Source: a virus. Taken from it: a DNA stretch of 37,258 nucleotides. The notes below the pieces were generated by a model. It saw only the letters and a list, made by a program, of their open reading frames with translations. It was not told where the DNA came from and did not search any database. Positions 13,632 to 21,004 of the stretch are shown here, in pieces (position 1 is the stretch's first letter; every line of letters begins with the position of its first letter). The stretch covers positions 1-37,258 of the IMG/VR virus record IMGVR_UViG_3300035126_000135; one strand, 5' to 3'. The translations under genes were made by a program, and so were the position numbers.

Positions 13632-14195
13632 TCAATCAAAAGAGCAGAGAATAACGTCAATATATTGTAGTCTTAAATCAACAGAACCACTACCAGTTGC
13701 AGTAAAATTTATATTACCACTAAACGGGTGATTATGTGATCCACCAGTGCCTCCAGGAGACACAACACCTCCAGTATTATTTGAACCACTTACCAAGAAA
13801 TTAGATCCTCCACTTGAAGCACTTCCACTTCCACCAGTTAAAGAATTGTGAGTATGATTTGGTATTTGTGAAGTTGTTAGTGTTGTATTTCCAACAGTGC
13901 CCGTAACAGGAACATTTGCACTAAAACTAACACTCACTGGAGAAGTGCTACTTGGAAATACTGTACTAAAAGACAGTCCACCAGCACCAGATACTCCACC
14001 AAATCCAAAGTTACCACCAGTTCCAGACACGACTCTTAGTGCTTTATCATTATGAGTAGTAGATTTTGTCCATCCAGTAGGTGCTGCCGCTTGGAAGAAT
14101 ACCGATACTGTTCCTTGTGCCAAAACTCCATACTTTGAATTTAATGAAGTTCCATCATCAAAAGTTAAACCAGTAGCGGTTAATGTTGCTGCCAT
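13632..14195 (-). CDS. Collar-domain tail-fibre protein, copy 2 (187 aa)
   Basis: Starts MAATLTATGLTFDDGTSLNS. Same layout as copy 1: VSVFFQAAAPTGWTKSTTHN, DKALRVVSGTGG, IPNHTHNSLTGG, GGSHNHPFSGN, ending DLRLQYIDVILCSFD. The centre is a Gly/Ser/Thr-rich beta region that differs most from copy 1. A late-type promoter lies just upstream. Two copies may form different receptor tips or one mixed fibre. Confidence 0.88.
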   Translation of the reverse strand: MAATLTATGLTFDDGTSLNSKYGVLAQGTVSVFFQAAAPTGWTKSTTHNDKALRVVSGTGGNFGFGGVSGAGGLSFSTVFPSSTSPVSVSFSANVPVTGTVGNTTLTTSQIPNHTHNSLTGGSGSASSGGSNFLVSGSNNTGGVVSPGGTGGSHNHPFSGNINFTATGSGSVDLRLQYIDVILCSFD

Positions 14196-14221
14196 CTTAC
14201 AATAATATTTCTTTTATTTAC

Positions 14222-14563
14222 TTATTTATCCTTTATCCAAAATCCATCCCCAGTCATAGTCCAACCTTCTGCAACCATTTCATCATAAGTCATAGAAGGA
14301 AGTTTCTTCATAATAAAAGAACCATCTCCATTATCAACCCACTCAATATTATCTCCTGCTTTTAAATTAGCAGCATCAAGCAAATCATCAGGGAGACTAA
14401 TAAAGTATTCTTCATGTACTTTTTCAACTTCCAAAATCCAAGTCTTTTTAGGATCTTTTGCCATAACTTTATTAAAATCAGATTCTTTAACTTCTTGCCA
14501 ACCAAGAAATTCTCTTTCTCTAATAGTCTCTCCTTTATCAGGAGATTCATAAATTTTTGCCAT
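14222..14563 (-). CDS. AbrB/SpoVT-like domain protein, 113 aa
   Basis: Starts MAKIYESPDKGETIREREFL. Residues 50-88 (EEYFISLPDDLLDAANLKAG followed by DNIEWVDNGDGSFIMKK) have the swapped-hairpin pattern of AbrB/MazE/SpoVT DNA-binding domains. A C-terminal segment (MTYDEMVAEGWTMTGDGFWI) follows. The family is common in cyanophages beside tail genes; a transcription-regulating role is plausible but untested. No toxin partner is adjacent. Confidence 0.75.
   Translation of the reverse strand: MAKIYESPDKGETIREREFLGWQEVKESDFNKVMAKDPKKTWILEVEKVHEEYFISLPDDLLDAANLKAGDNIEWVDNGDGSFIMKKLPSMTYDEMVAEGWTMTGDGFWIKDK
14223..14230 (-). promoter_or_regulatory. T4-late-like promoter element, GATAAATA
   Basis: In minus-strand sense GATAAATA differs at one base from the T4 late consensus TATAAATA. 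It overlaps the end of the AbrB-like gene and lies 27 nt before the start of the second collar-fibre gene, the expected geometry for a late virion gene. No -35 is required for such promoters. Confidence 0.5.
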
Positions 14564-14565
14564 GA

Positions 14566-14679
14566 TTACTTGTAAATGAAAGGATCTTCTTTGCTAAGTT
14601 GTTTAGCTAATTTTTTGCTTTTTTGATTTTCAAGATATTCTACAAATAAATTGTATATCTTTCTAATATATTTAATCAT
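14566..14679 (-). CDS. Very small hypothetical protein, 37 aa
   Basis: Encodes MIKYIRKIYNLFVEYLENQK and on, ending KEDPFIYK. Basic amphipathic helix. Its ATG overlaps the stop of the SGNH-like gene as ATGA, which argues it is translated. Similar short Lys-rich ORFs occur at this sort of place in cyanophage genomes as I recall them. Function unknown. Confidence 0.6.
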   Translation of the reverse strand: MIKYIRKIYNLFVEYLENQKSKKLAKQLSKEDPFIYK

Positions 14680-15461
14680 AACTTCAAAAATTTGTAAATG
14701 TTTTGTGCGGTTAATTTATTAGATTTTATGCCAGGATGACTCATATCTCTAGCATAATCATCTGGTATTGGTTTATGCAAATCACAACCTAATAATTTTG
14801 ATGTTGTTGGAAAAAAAGAGAATTCATAATATTGAGTCTTTCCTTCCCACAAATTCCTAATTAACTCAACATTTATAAGATTAAATGGAACCAAATGATC
14901 TACAAATTTACTATTATTTTCACAATCAAGTTTTAACTCTACGCGATTTCTTTGATACATCAAATATCTTGTAATACCTGGCATACAATAAATCACACAT
15001 TTTGGAGTTCCATATTTTTTATAAAGCATTAATGAATTATGTAAAGCAAACTGTATTGATGAACCTCCCATTCCCAAATTAATTACAGGTATTTCATAAA
15101 GTTCTTCCAAAAATGCAGGTATTGTATGAGAATCATCTATACCAGTTCCAAAAATATACGAACAACCAAAAATAACTATTGAATTTGACCAATTGATATC
15201 ATTAAACTCTTTGGTTCTATATCCATGAGAATTTAAAGTATATTTTACTTTATTTTTTCGATAGTACCAGTCGGGAGATTGGAGTTGTAAATTTAACTGA
15301 TATTTATCGCAATCATCAGAACCAAAAAAATCCCAACTACCACATATATCAAATTTATCACCATTTTTTATGGATTGTCCAAAATTTTGAACTGTTGTAT
15401 TTGGTAGTGGAATAAACTCTTGATTATTGATTGAACGTATTATATTTGGATTGACCTTCAC
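14676..15461 (-). CDS. SGNH-hydrolase-like protein, copy 1 (261 aa)
   Basis: A conserved entry reads WYYRKNKVKYTLNSHGYRTK, then SIVIFGCSYIFGTGIDD with S101 in a GCS version of the GDS block, VINLGMGGSSIQFALHNS as the oxyanion/Gly region, and D239-x-x-H242 (ARDMSHPG) as the block V pair. The set fits an esterase or acyltransferase acting on sugars, though GDS is changed to GCS. The start is GTG overlapping the upstream stop (GTGA). It is a paralogue of the protein at 16485-17273; the two lie on either side of a run of small ORFs. Substrate unknown. Confidence 0.75.
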   Translation of the reverse strand: MKVNPNIIRSINNQEFIPLPNTTVQNFGQSIKNGDKFDICGSWDFFGSDDCDKYQLNLQLQSPDWYYRKNKVKYTLNSHGYRTKEFNDINWSNSIVIFGCSYIFGTGIDDSHTIPAFLEELYEIPVINLGMGGSSIQFALHNSLMLYKKYGTPKCVIYCMPGITRYLMYQRNRVELKLDCENNSKFVDHLVPFNLINVELIRNLWEGKTQYYEFSFFPTTSKLLGCDLHKPIPDDYARDMSHPGIKSNKLTAQNIYKFLKL

Positions 15462-15631
15462 TGATCTTTAAGATATTGCTTCTTTGCTTTTTTAAGTTCT
15501 TTCAGTTCTGATTTAATCTCTTTATATGCTGTTTGAGCATCAATTTTATCACCCATTTCAAGAGCACAAATAATATCAACTCTTGTTCCAAAATGTGCTA
15601 ATGCTTTTTCAAAATCATCCAATTCGTACAT
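15458..15631 (-). CDS. Small helical protein, 57 aa
   Basis: Encodes MYELDDFEKALAHFGTRVDI and onward, ending KKAKKQYLKDQ. N-terminal LAHFGTRVDIICALEMGDKI followed by a Lys-rich coiled-coil helix. I recognise the type from T4-like cyanophages, without function. Start and stop overlap neighbours by 1-4 nt. Confidence 0.7.
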   Translation of the reverse strand: MYELDDFEKALAHFGTRVDIICALEMGDKIDAQTAYKEIKSELKELKKAKKQYLKDQ

Positions 15632-15939
15632 TACTTATCTCCCAATGTATATTGCTTCATATTATATATTGGTGGGCAGTGAGCATCAATTTGTGCTTGA
15701 AGACGGTTCTCCATTTCATACAAAGAGTTTGTAGTCTCTATATTTTCTATTTCTAACCTCTTAATATCCTCAAGTGCTCCTTTATATTTTTGTTCAAGAT
15801 ATTCCACCCGTGTCTCTAAAGATTGAATTAAATCAAGTAAAGTAAATTTACTTCCAATAAAACCATCAGCACAATCTACGATTACTTTCTTTTCTTTGTC
15901 GGATACAAAGAACCAGTTAATAAAGTTTTTAATGTTCAC
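15631..15939 (-). CDS. Coiled-coil protein, 102 aa
   Basis: GTG start (MNIKNFINWFFVSDKEKKVI) overlapping the upstream stop as GTGA. The segment CADGFIGSKFTLLDLIQSLE leads into a long heptad helix (TRVEYLEQKYKGALEDIKRL and on). A recurrent cyanophage family by appearance; likely oligomeric. No enzymatic motif. Confidence 0.7.
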   Translation of the reverse strand: MNIKNFINWFFVSDKEKKVIVDCADGFIGSKFTLLDLIQSLETRVEYLEQKYKGALEDIKRLEIENIETTNSLYEMENRLQAQIDAHCPPIYNMKQYTLGDK

Positions 15940-16103
15940 AATACACCTACCGATTTTAAATAACGTCGATATGCAGCAAATCTACCTAAAGATGGTTGTC
16001 CAATAACATTTAATTGGTGACAAATTTCACAATAACATAACCACTCATACCAAGGTGTTGTTGGATCTAACACATGATATGGATATTCTTTAGAGTTTTC
16101 CAC
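15936..16103 (-). CDS. Small protein with CxCxxC motif, 55 aa
   Basis: GTG start read as MENSKEYPYHVLDPTTPWYE. Contains WLCYCEICHQLNVIGQPSLG and ends YRRYLKSVGVL. The CYCEIC cysteines could hold a metal, but two more ligands are not obvious. Starts inside the end of the upstream gene (14 nt overlap) and ends in the GTGA junction. The Trp-Tyr-Glu-Trp lead-in and YRxYLKSVG end look conserved in cyanophages. Confidence 0.6.
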   Translation of the reverse strand: MENSKEYPYHVLDPTTPWYEWLCYCEICHQLNVIGQPSLGRFAAYRRYLKSVGVL

Positions 16104-16302
16104 CTACTTCACCTTCATAAGTTCTGGTCTCAGTCCAACCTTCCTGCCGTCCTTTAAGATAAAAACGGGTTGCTTGAATACACGACTGCTCAGTGAGAGA
16201 GGTGATAAGTCCATTACCTTCTTCGTCTGTGGAATACCAAAGTCCATACTTTTTTTGATCTACGTAAAAACATCCGTCAATTAACTTTTTATCTTCTGTC
16301 AT
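16090..16302 (-). CDS. Small hypothetical protein, 70 aa
   Basis: Starts MTEDKKLIDGCFYVDQKKYG. Beta-rich, with GLWYSTDEEGNGLITSLTEQ and a C-terminal GRQEGWTETRTYEGEVGGKL. Its 3' end encodes the ribosome site of the next gene (GAAGTAG). Function unknown. Confidence 0.65.
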   Translation of the reverse strand: MTEDKKLIDGCFYVDQKKYGLWYSTDEEGNGLITSLTEQSCIQATRFYLKGRQEGWTETRTYEGEVGGKL

Positions 16303-16448
16303 TTTTTCACAGGTTTTGGTTTTAGAGTTTTATTTTCATTTACTTGTTTTACTGTATTATGAAGTTGCTTTAATGCTTCAATAGTCTCTGGTGTCTCTTC
16401 CCAACTCCAGTCATTTGAATTTGTGTCAGAAAATGTACGGATTGCCAT
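16299..16448 (-). CDS. Small hypothetical protein, 49 aa
   Basis: Encodes MAIRTFSDTNSNDWSWEETP and onward, ending LKPKPVKK. N-terminus is Trp/Asp/Glu-rich, the rest a basic helix. ATGA overlap with the downstream gene supports the reading. A 36-nt gap separates it from the end of the SGNH-like gene upstream; no promoter is clear there. Confidence 0.6.
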   Translation of the reverse strand: MAIRTFSDTNSNDWSWEETPETIEALKQLHNTVKQVNENKTLKPKPVKK

Positions 16449-16484
16449 GTCCTCTATAGCATCTGGTGTAATGATAACACATTA

Positions 16485-17273
16485 TCAAGCAACTTGCAAT
16501 CCTAATCCTTGTATTATTCTTCCCGCTATAATTTTATTTGTTAATTTTCCTTGATGGGCAACATAAGACCCTGATTTTTGTTTTACTAAATCACGAGCAG
16601 AATCTATTTGATTTACATATTCACAATTTAATATTTTAGCAGTATCATAAAATAAACTTAAATCAAAATAATTAGTCTTATTTTTCCAAAATTCTTGGAA
16701 AGTCATCGCATTTAACTTTAAATGTGTGATTGCATTATTCTTATCAATATTCCAATAATAACCAATTTTAAATCTATCATAATTCCAATTTCCACAATGC
16801 ATCACGCGATCTTCAGTATAATATGGAAGTCTATATGGAGAAGTCCAAATACTAACAACTGCCTTTGGAGTTGGATATGACTCATTTAACAGTATAGAAT
16901 TATGTAAAGTGAATAAAGAGGATGACCCAGTAGAACCTAAATTAATCACTGAGCAATTTGTCATACTTTCTAATTGTCCAGATATAGTATCTTCCTCTGA
17001 AGTTCCAACACCAAATACATGAGAACATCCAAAAATCACGATTGATTTTGACCAATTTATTTGATTGAAATCTTTTGTTCTATATCCAGCACTATTTAAA
17101 TTATATTCAACTTTATTAACCCGATAATACCAATCATCAGGTTGTTCTTTTAGATTTGTTTTATAAAGTTCCTTAGTATCTTGGTCAAACCATTCATGAT
17201 TACCAGTGATTAGTTCTTGATTTGGAAGAAGTAATTTTTGTTCAAATCTTTCAGATAATTTTAAAAATGTCAT
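16485..17273 (-). CDS. SGNH-hydrolase-like protein, copy 2 (262 aa)
   Basis: Paralogue of the protein at 14676-15461. Shared blocks: WYYRVNKVEYNLNSAGYRTK, SIVIFGCSHVFGVG with S84, VINLGSTGSSSLFTLHNS, and a C-terminal D228 plus H240 (ARDLVKQKSGSYVAH). The spacing between the last Asp and His (12) is longer than copy 1 (3), so the catalytic pair is less certain. Its ATG overlaps the carbamoyltransferase stop (ATGA), making it the last gene of a four-gene cassette. Probably acts on the same product as the carbamoyltransferase, for example removing or adding an acyl group. Confidence 0.75.
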   Translation of the reverse strand: MTFLKLSERFEQKLLLPNQELITGNHEWFDQDTKELYKTNLKEQPDDWYYRVNKVEYNLNSAGYRTKDFNQINWSKSIVIFGCSHVFGVGTSEEDTISGQLESMTNCSVINLGSTGSSSLFTLHNSILLNESYPTPKAVVSIWTSPYRLPYYTEDRVMHCGNWNYDRFKIGYYWNIDKNNAITHLKLNAMTFQEFWKNKTNYFDLSLFYDTAKILNCEYVNQIDSARDLVKQKSGSYVAHQGKLTNKIIAGRIIQGLGLQVA

Positions 17274-18694
17274 GAGAATATTTGAATATTATAGCGTCTA
17301 GACCACTTATCACAATCCCTCTCATCATTTAACATCGGTTGCCCTTTAATATTTAAACTAGTATTTAAAAGCATGGGATGACCAGTTTTTGCTTTCCATT
17401 GATATAGTAAATTATAAAGTCTAGGAGCATCACTTTTTTTAACAGTTTGCAATCTACTTGTTCCATCAACATGAACAATTCCAGGGAACTTTTCTGGATA
17501 TTTACATCTAACGGTGTGTTGCATAAATGGACTTTCTATCAAATCCTGATGCATATCAAAATAAGTATTGGCAAACTCTATAGGAACAACTGGAGAGAAT
17601 GGTCTATAAGATTCTCTATTTTTGATTTTATTAACTCTATCTTTTATTTCTGGATCAGATGGGTCTGCTATTAAACTCCTTGCACCCAATGCTCTTGGAC
17701 CAAACTCCGATCTACCTCTCGCAAGTCCACACACTTTATGCTCATACAAATATTTTACAATCTCAGTGTTTGTATGTTTATGTTGCAGATAATATCCAAG
17801 ATAGGGTGTGAATTTGATATGAATTTTCTTGTGCGCCAATACAGCACCAATCGCAGATCCACTGTCTCCAGGTGCTGGCATTATCCACACATTTTTAAAA
17901 TGATTATAAGCATGTTTATTTGCTACGCAATTTAAAGCACAACCCCCCATCAATACAAGGTTATTAGTTGGCACCAATTTTTTAGCAAGTCTCAGTGCAT
18001 TATTAAAAAGAATCTCATACACTTCTTGAGTTGCCGCAGCAATATCTTCTTTTGATTCTTCTGGTCTCCAATCTTTACATCCCTGATGTAAATTTAACTT
18101 ACATTTAAAATCTTCTGTTATGAAATCATCAAAAATAGCATCTTTTAATTTATGTTTATCTCCCAATGCAGATAAAGCCATCAAAATATATTCTTCTTCA
18201 TTCGGTTTTAAACCACACCGCTGAGTCATTGCAGAATACAGTAATCCCACACTATTTGGATACTTTAATTCATACTTTAACTTTAAATTATTGCCACTTG
18301 CTTCCCAAATTGTAAGTGTTTGAAATTCTCCAATAGCATCTATGACTAAAATAACAGCATGTTTAAATTTACTAGTAAAATAACCACCACATGCATGGGT
18401 ATAGTGATGGTTAAAAAATTTGTGCTTGCACTCATAATATCTTTCAAAATTATTCACAAATGGACCTTGACCTGCATAAATTTGTCTCATCCTCTTTTTT
18501 AAAGGATTTTCATACCAACAAATTAATTCTGGTTTTCCATATCTTAAAGCATAGTTTAATAAAGAATCTGAAATATATGGATCATTTTTAATTTTACTAA
18601 AACGTTCACTCTCACTGGCGAATACCAATTCGTCTTTTACAAATACTGACAATGCAGCATTATGACTATTAGATGATATCCCCCATGTTATCAT
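17270..18694 (-). CDS. NodU/NolO/CmcH-type carbamoyltransferase (474 aa)
   Basis: Transfers carbamoyl from carbamoyl phosphate, through carbamoyl-AMP, onto a hydroxyl. The N-terminal Kae1/HSP70-like domain shows SNSHNAALSV (8-17), the metal-binding NHHYTHACGGYFTS (95-108) and LMGGCALNCVANK (248-260). The C-terminal carbamoyltransferase domain shows GRSEFGPRALGARSLIADP (327-345), YRPFSPVVP and LLNTSLNIKGQPM (442-454). At 474 residues it is shorter than NodU or TobZ (about 570), mainly between these blocks, but all key motifs are present. It overlaps the radical SAM gene by 26 nt. Acceptor unknown; sugars are the family norm. Confidence 0.93.
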   Translation of the reverse strand: MITWGISSNSHNAALSVFVKDELVFASESERFSKIKNDPYISDSLLNYALRYGKPELICWYENPLKKRMRQIYAGQGPFVNNFERYYECKHKFFNHHYTHACGGYFTSKFKHAVILVIDAIGEFQTLTIWEASGNNLKLKYELKYPNSVGLLYSAMTQRCGLKPNEEEYILMALSALGDKHKLKDAIFDDFITEDFKCKLNLHQGCKDWRPEESKEDIAAATQEVYEILFNNALRLAKKLVPTNNLVLMGGCALNCVANKHAYNHFKNVWIMPAPGDSGSAIGAVLAHKKIHIKFTPYLGYYLQHKHTNTEIVKYLYEHKVCGLARGRSEFGPRALGARSLIADPSDPEIKDRVNKIKNRESYRPFSPVVPIEFANTYFDMHQDLIESPFMQHTVRCKYPEKFPGIVHVDGTSRLQTVKKSDAPRLYNLLYQWKAKTGHPMLLNTSLNIKGQPMLNDERDCDKWSRRYNIQIFS

Positions 18695-19520
18695 ATTTTT
18701 TCTCCCAATAACTTACTGGTAGTGTTGGATCTTCTTTTACAAAATTTTTATCCTTATTTGCAGGACACATTGAACAATATGACTCATCTTCTTTGTTTAA
18801 AAACTTTTCCAGCTCATCATCACTACAATCTGGTTCTAATGGTTGATATTTAAGATATACATTCCATTTATCGCTTAAATTATATTTTTTAGATTGCATT
18901 GGTAAATAAGCCAATGCTGGACACTTCCACAATTTATTTTCATGTAGTTGGATAGCATGTTTAGATAAACACTTTTCCCAACTTTGCCTAGGATTATTAT
19001 GCTCATAAGGCATCATATTATTTCCAAACCCAGTATATTGTGGTGTCCAATATTCATTAGTATAATCCCAAAATTCTACATGCACTCCAAGATCATGTCT
19101 CCATTGCTTAGCAAGAGTATATCCACGTTTAAACTTTTTTACATAGTTTTTATGAGTGGTGCTGTGTATAGATATTGCTAAATTTGTCTGAGTTGCTATC
19201 AGTGCTTTTGGGAGTTTTGGATGATTATGTAAAAAACTAGCATTAGATACAAGGTCAATTTGTGTATATGGATCAGGATAAATCATCCTCACCAAATATA
19301 CAATATCAGTAAGTTCTTTATTTAAAGTTGGTTCACCACCAAGAATAACAAAAGTTTTTGGTCTTATTCTTTGACCCCAAATATATAGCCAATCTTTTAT
19401 AGTTTCTAGGGTTAATGTCCCAGAATGACCGTGATTTGAATAATGAGAGCATCCCTCACAAGTAAAATTGCAAGTATGAGTTACATGCAGTTCTATTTGT
19501 TTAGTATCAAATTGTTTCAT
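18669..19520 (-). CDS. Radical SAM enzyme, copy 1 (283 aa)
   Basis: CX3CX2C at C17, C21, C24 (HTCNFTCEGCSHY) binds the SAM-cleaving 4Fe-4S cluster. VILGGEPTL is the SAM-binding GGE motif, and LVSNAS and SIHSTTHKNY follow as in MoaA/SPASM-type barrels. C-terminal cysteines (KCLSKH, LWKCPALAYL, DC, YCSMCPA) suggest an auxiliary cluster. A paralogue lies at 22833-23651. It is coupled on both sides: ATGA with a 2OG oxygenase and 26 nt with a carbamoyltransferase. Reaction unknown; radical modification of a sugar or peptide is plausible. Confidence 0.92.
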   Translation of the reverse strand: MKQFDTKQIELHVTHTCNFTCEGCSHYSNHGHSGTLTLETIKDWLYIWGQRIRPKTFVILGGEPTLNKELTDIVYLVRMIYPDPYTQIDLVSNASFLHNHPKLPKALIATQTNLAISIHSTTHKNYVKKFKRGYTLAKQWRHDLGVHVEFWDYTNEYWTPQYTGFGNNMMPYEHNNPRQSWEKCLSKHAIQLHENKLWKCPALAYLPMQSKKYNLSDKWNVYLKYQPLEPDCSDDELEKFLNKEDESYCSMCPANKDKNFVKEDPTLPVSYWEKKYDNMGDII

Positions 19521-20068
19521 TCATCAATATATCCAGTTTCTTTCAACATTTCCACTGCCTCATCAAAAGACTTATAAAGAATTTGCAAACAAATTGCTTT
19601 ACGATCAGGAAGACCTGCTTCCATTGGAAATACCGAGTGTGGTTTAGATACATCAAGCAAATAAGCATCTCCAGGATGTGCCATAAACCTGACAGACTTT
19701 CTCAAATAACCCTCATGAAAGATTGCTCCGTCTGTTTGATTTGCGACTTTAGTTGTAGGTGTTTCTCCTGGAGGATAATAGAACTGTGTTACACATCTAT
19801 CAGTCTTAATATAAAAGTTTACAATAGCCTCAATATTACTATCAGTATGTGGAGGAATTTTATAATTCAGCTCCATTAATGACAGAGTACAATTATCTCT
19901 ATAAGATTCTGGTATTACTTGAAGCAAATCAGTTTCATTCTCTGATTTAATATATGAATATTTAATACCAGCAAATCCATATGGAGTATCCATTCCATAT
20001 TCTATTTTTCTACCAGTCTTATTATAGTTGTTTATAAAAAACTGCTTGTTTAATTTACGAAAAAACAT
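19517..20068 (-). CDS. 2OG-Fe(II) oxygenase-like protein (183 aa)
   Basis: H74-x-D76 (KIPPHTDSNIEAIVNFYI) and H144 (SKPHSVFPME) make the iron triad; R156 (PDRKAICLQI) is placed to bind 2-oxoglutarate. GDAYLLDVSKPHSV is the typical jelly-roll strand before the distal His. It is the first gene of the cassette 2OG, radical SAM, carbamoyltransferase, SGNH-like. Probably a hydroxylase that could supply the hydroxyl used by the carbamoyltransferase, but this order of reactions is a guess. Confidence 0.8.
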   Translation of the reverse strand: MFFRKLNKQFFINNYNKTGRKIEYGMDTPYGFAGIKYSYIKSENETDLLQVIPESYRDNCTLSLMELNYKIPPHTDSNIEAIVNFYIKTDRCVTQFYYPPGETPTTKVANQTDGAIFHEGYLRKSVRFMAHPGDAYLLDVSKPHSVFPMEAGLPDRKAICLQILYKSFDEAVEMLKETGYIDE

Positions 20069-20530
20069 TTAAAAATCTCCTTTTGTTTGACCACAATCAA
20101 ATACCCATATACCCCTTTTCACCCACATATCAACAACTCTTTTACGGTCTTCAAAAACACACAATATATTATACTTCTTTTCCAAAAAATCCACAAACTC
20201 ACCCTTTACTACAGAATCATCTCTACGGTCATTCTGTTTTCTCATATACAATTCATCATATTCAATTGCATTTTTATTTAACCACAATTCAGTTTCATCC
20301 TTATAATTATCCGTTCTTCCAGTAAGAATGACCATTTTTAATTTGGAATATGTATTTTTCAAAGACTTAAAAACAACTCCAACAGGAACATTTATACTGT
20401 CTTGTAGAATACCAGCATTCCAAGCATCCCAATTTCTTGGGTGAGTTGCAATAAATTGCTGTCTATGTTTTACATTGCATAATGTGCCATCTAAATCAAA
20501 AATTACACAAGGATTACGAAGTTTATTCAT
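20069..20530 (-). CDS. HAD phosphatase of the polynucleotide 3'-phosphatase type (153 aa)
   Basis: Start at MNKLRNPCVIFDLDGTLCNV, 8 nt inside the HNH gene; the frame continues upstream to 20581 without need. D12-x-D14-G-T motif I, T70-G-R (VILTGRTD) motif II, and a late acidic FEDRKRVVDMW motif. LYMRKQNDRRDDSVVKGEF matches the phosphatase half of T4 PseT/Pnkp (LxMRxxxDxRxDxxxK). There is no P-loop kinase domain, which T4 Pnkp has. With the RNA ligase nearby it probably heals RNA 3' ends (removal of 2',3'-cyclic or 3'-phosphate). Confidence 0.85.
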   Translation of the reverse strand: MNKLRNPCVIFDLDGTLCNVKHRQQFIATHPRNWDAWNAGILQDSINVPVGVVFKSLKNTYSKLKMVILTGRTDNYKDETELWLNKNAIEYDELYMRKQNDRRDDSVVKGEFVDFLEKKYNILCVFEDRKRVVDMWVKRGIWVFDCGQTKGDF

Positions 20531-20999
20531 ATGAATATTCTCTCCACTCAGGAACATTACAATTAGCAAGATCAAACGCAACTTTATTCCAAGGTGCTCT
20601 TGGTTGACGAATCAATCTCATATTAGTATGTTCTAATAATTTATTTCCTTTTTTAGTATTACAAGAAGAACATGCAACCACTAAATTTTCCCAAGAGTCA
20701 TCTCCACCTTTACTACGAGGGAGCACATGGTCTATGGTCAGTCTAGTAGTAGAACCGCAATATTGACAAGTATTACGATCTCTTTTATAAACCATTGCTC
20801 TAGATGGTTTACATTTTGCAGCATAATTAATTGGAACTTTAATATAATTTAGTAATCGAATAACTCTTTCAGATATAACCTGAACTTTTTCTTTTAGAAC
20901 TAAAATTACAGCTCGTCTCCAATTAGTAAAATTAATTGGTTCGTAACTAGAATTTAAAACTAAAATTGTTTGGTATGGTTTAATTTTTAAGTGTTCCAT
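20523..20999 (-). CDS. HNH endonuclease (158 aa)
   Basis: Zinc-stabilised HNH core: C78-x-x-C81 (DRNTCQYCG), D90-H91 (LTIDHVLPRSKGG), N105 (DSWENLVVAC) and C110-x-x-C113 (CSSCNTKKGNK). The N-terminal 65 residues (QTILVLNSSYEPINFTNWRR) are the extension usual for the cyanobacterial/cyanophage HNH family. It lies between two RNA-repair genes and could be a free-standing homing nuclease or a packaging-type nuclease. Starts 5 nt after the ligase stop. Confidence 0.9.
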   Translation of the reverse strand: MEHLKIKPYQTILVLNSSYEPINFTNWRRAVILVLKEKVQVISERVIRLLNYIKVPINYAAKCKPSRAMVYKRDRNTCQYCGSTTRLTIDHVLPRSKGGDDSWENLVVACSSCNTKKGNKLLEHTNMRLIRQPRAPWNKVAFDLANCNVPEWREYSYE

Positions 21000-21004
21000 A
21001 GAAG

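Noticed and set aside
14362-14550. 62-codon minus-strand frame inside the AbrB-like gene.
   Set aside because: Out-of-frame shadow of the 113-residue protein, Lys/Leu-rich and without its own ribosome site.
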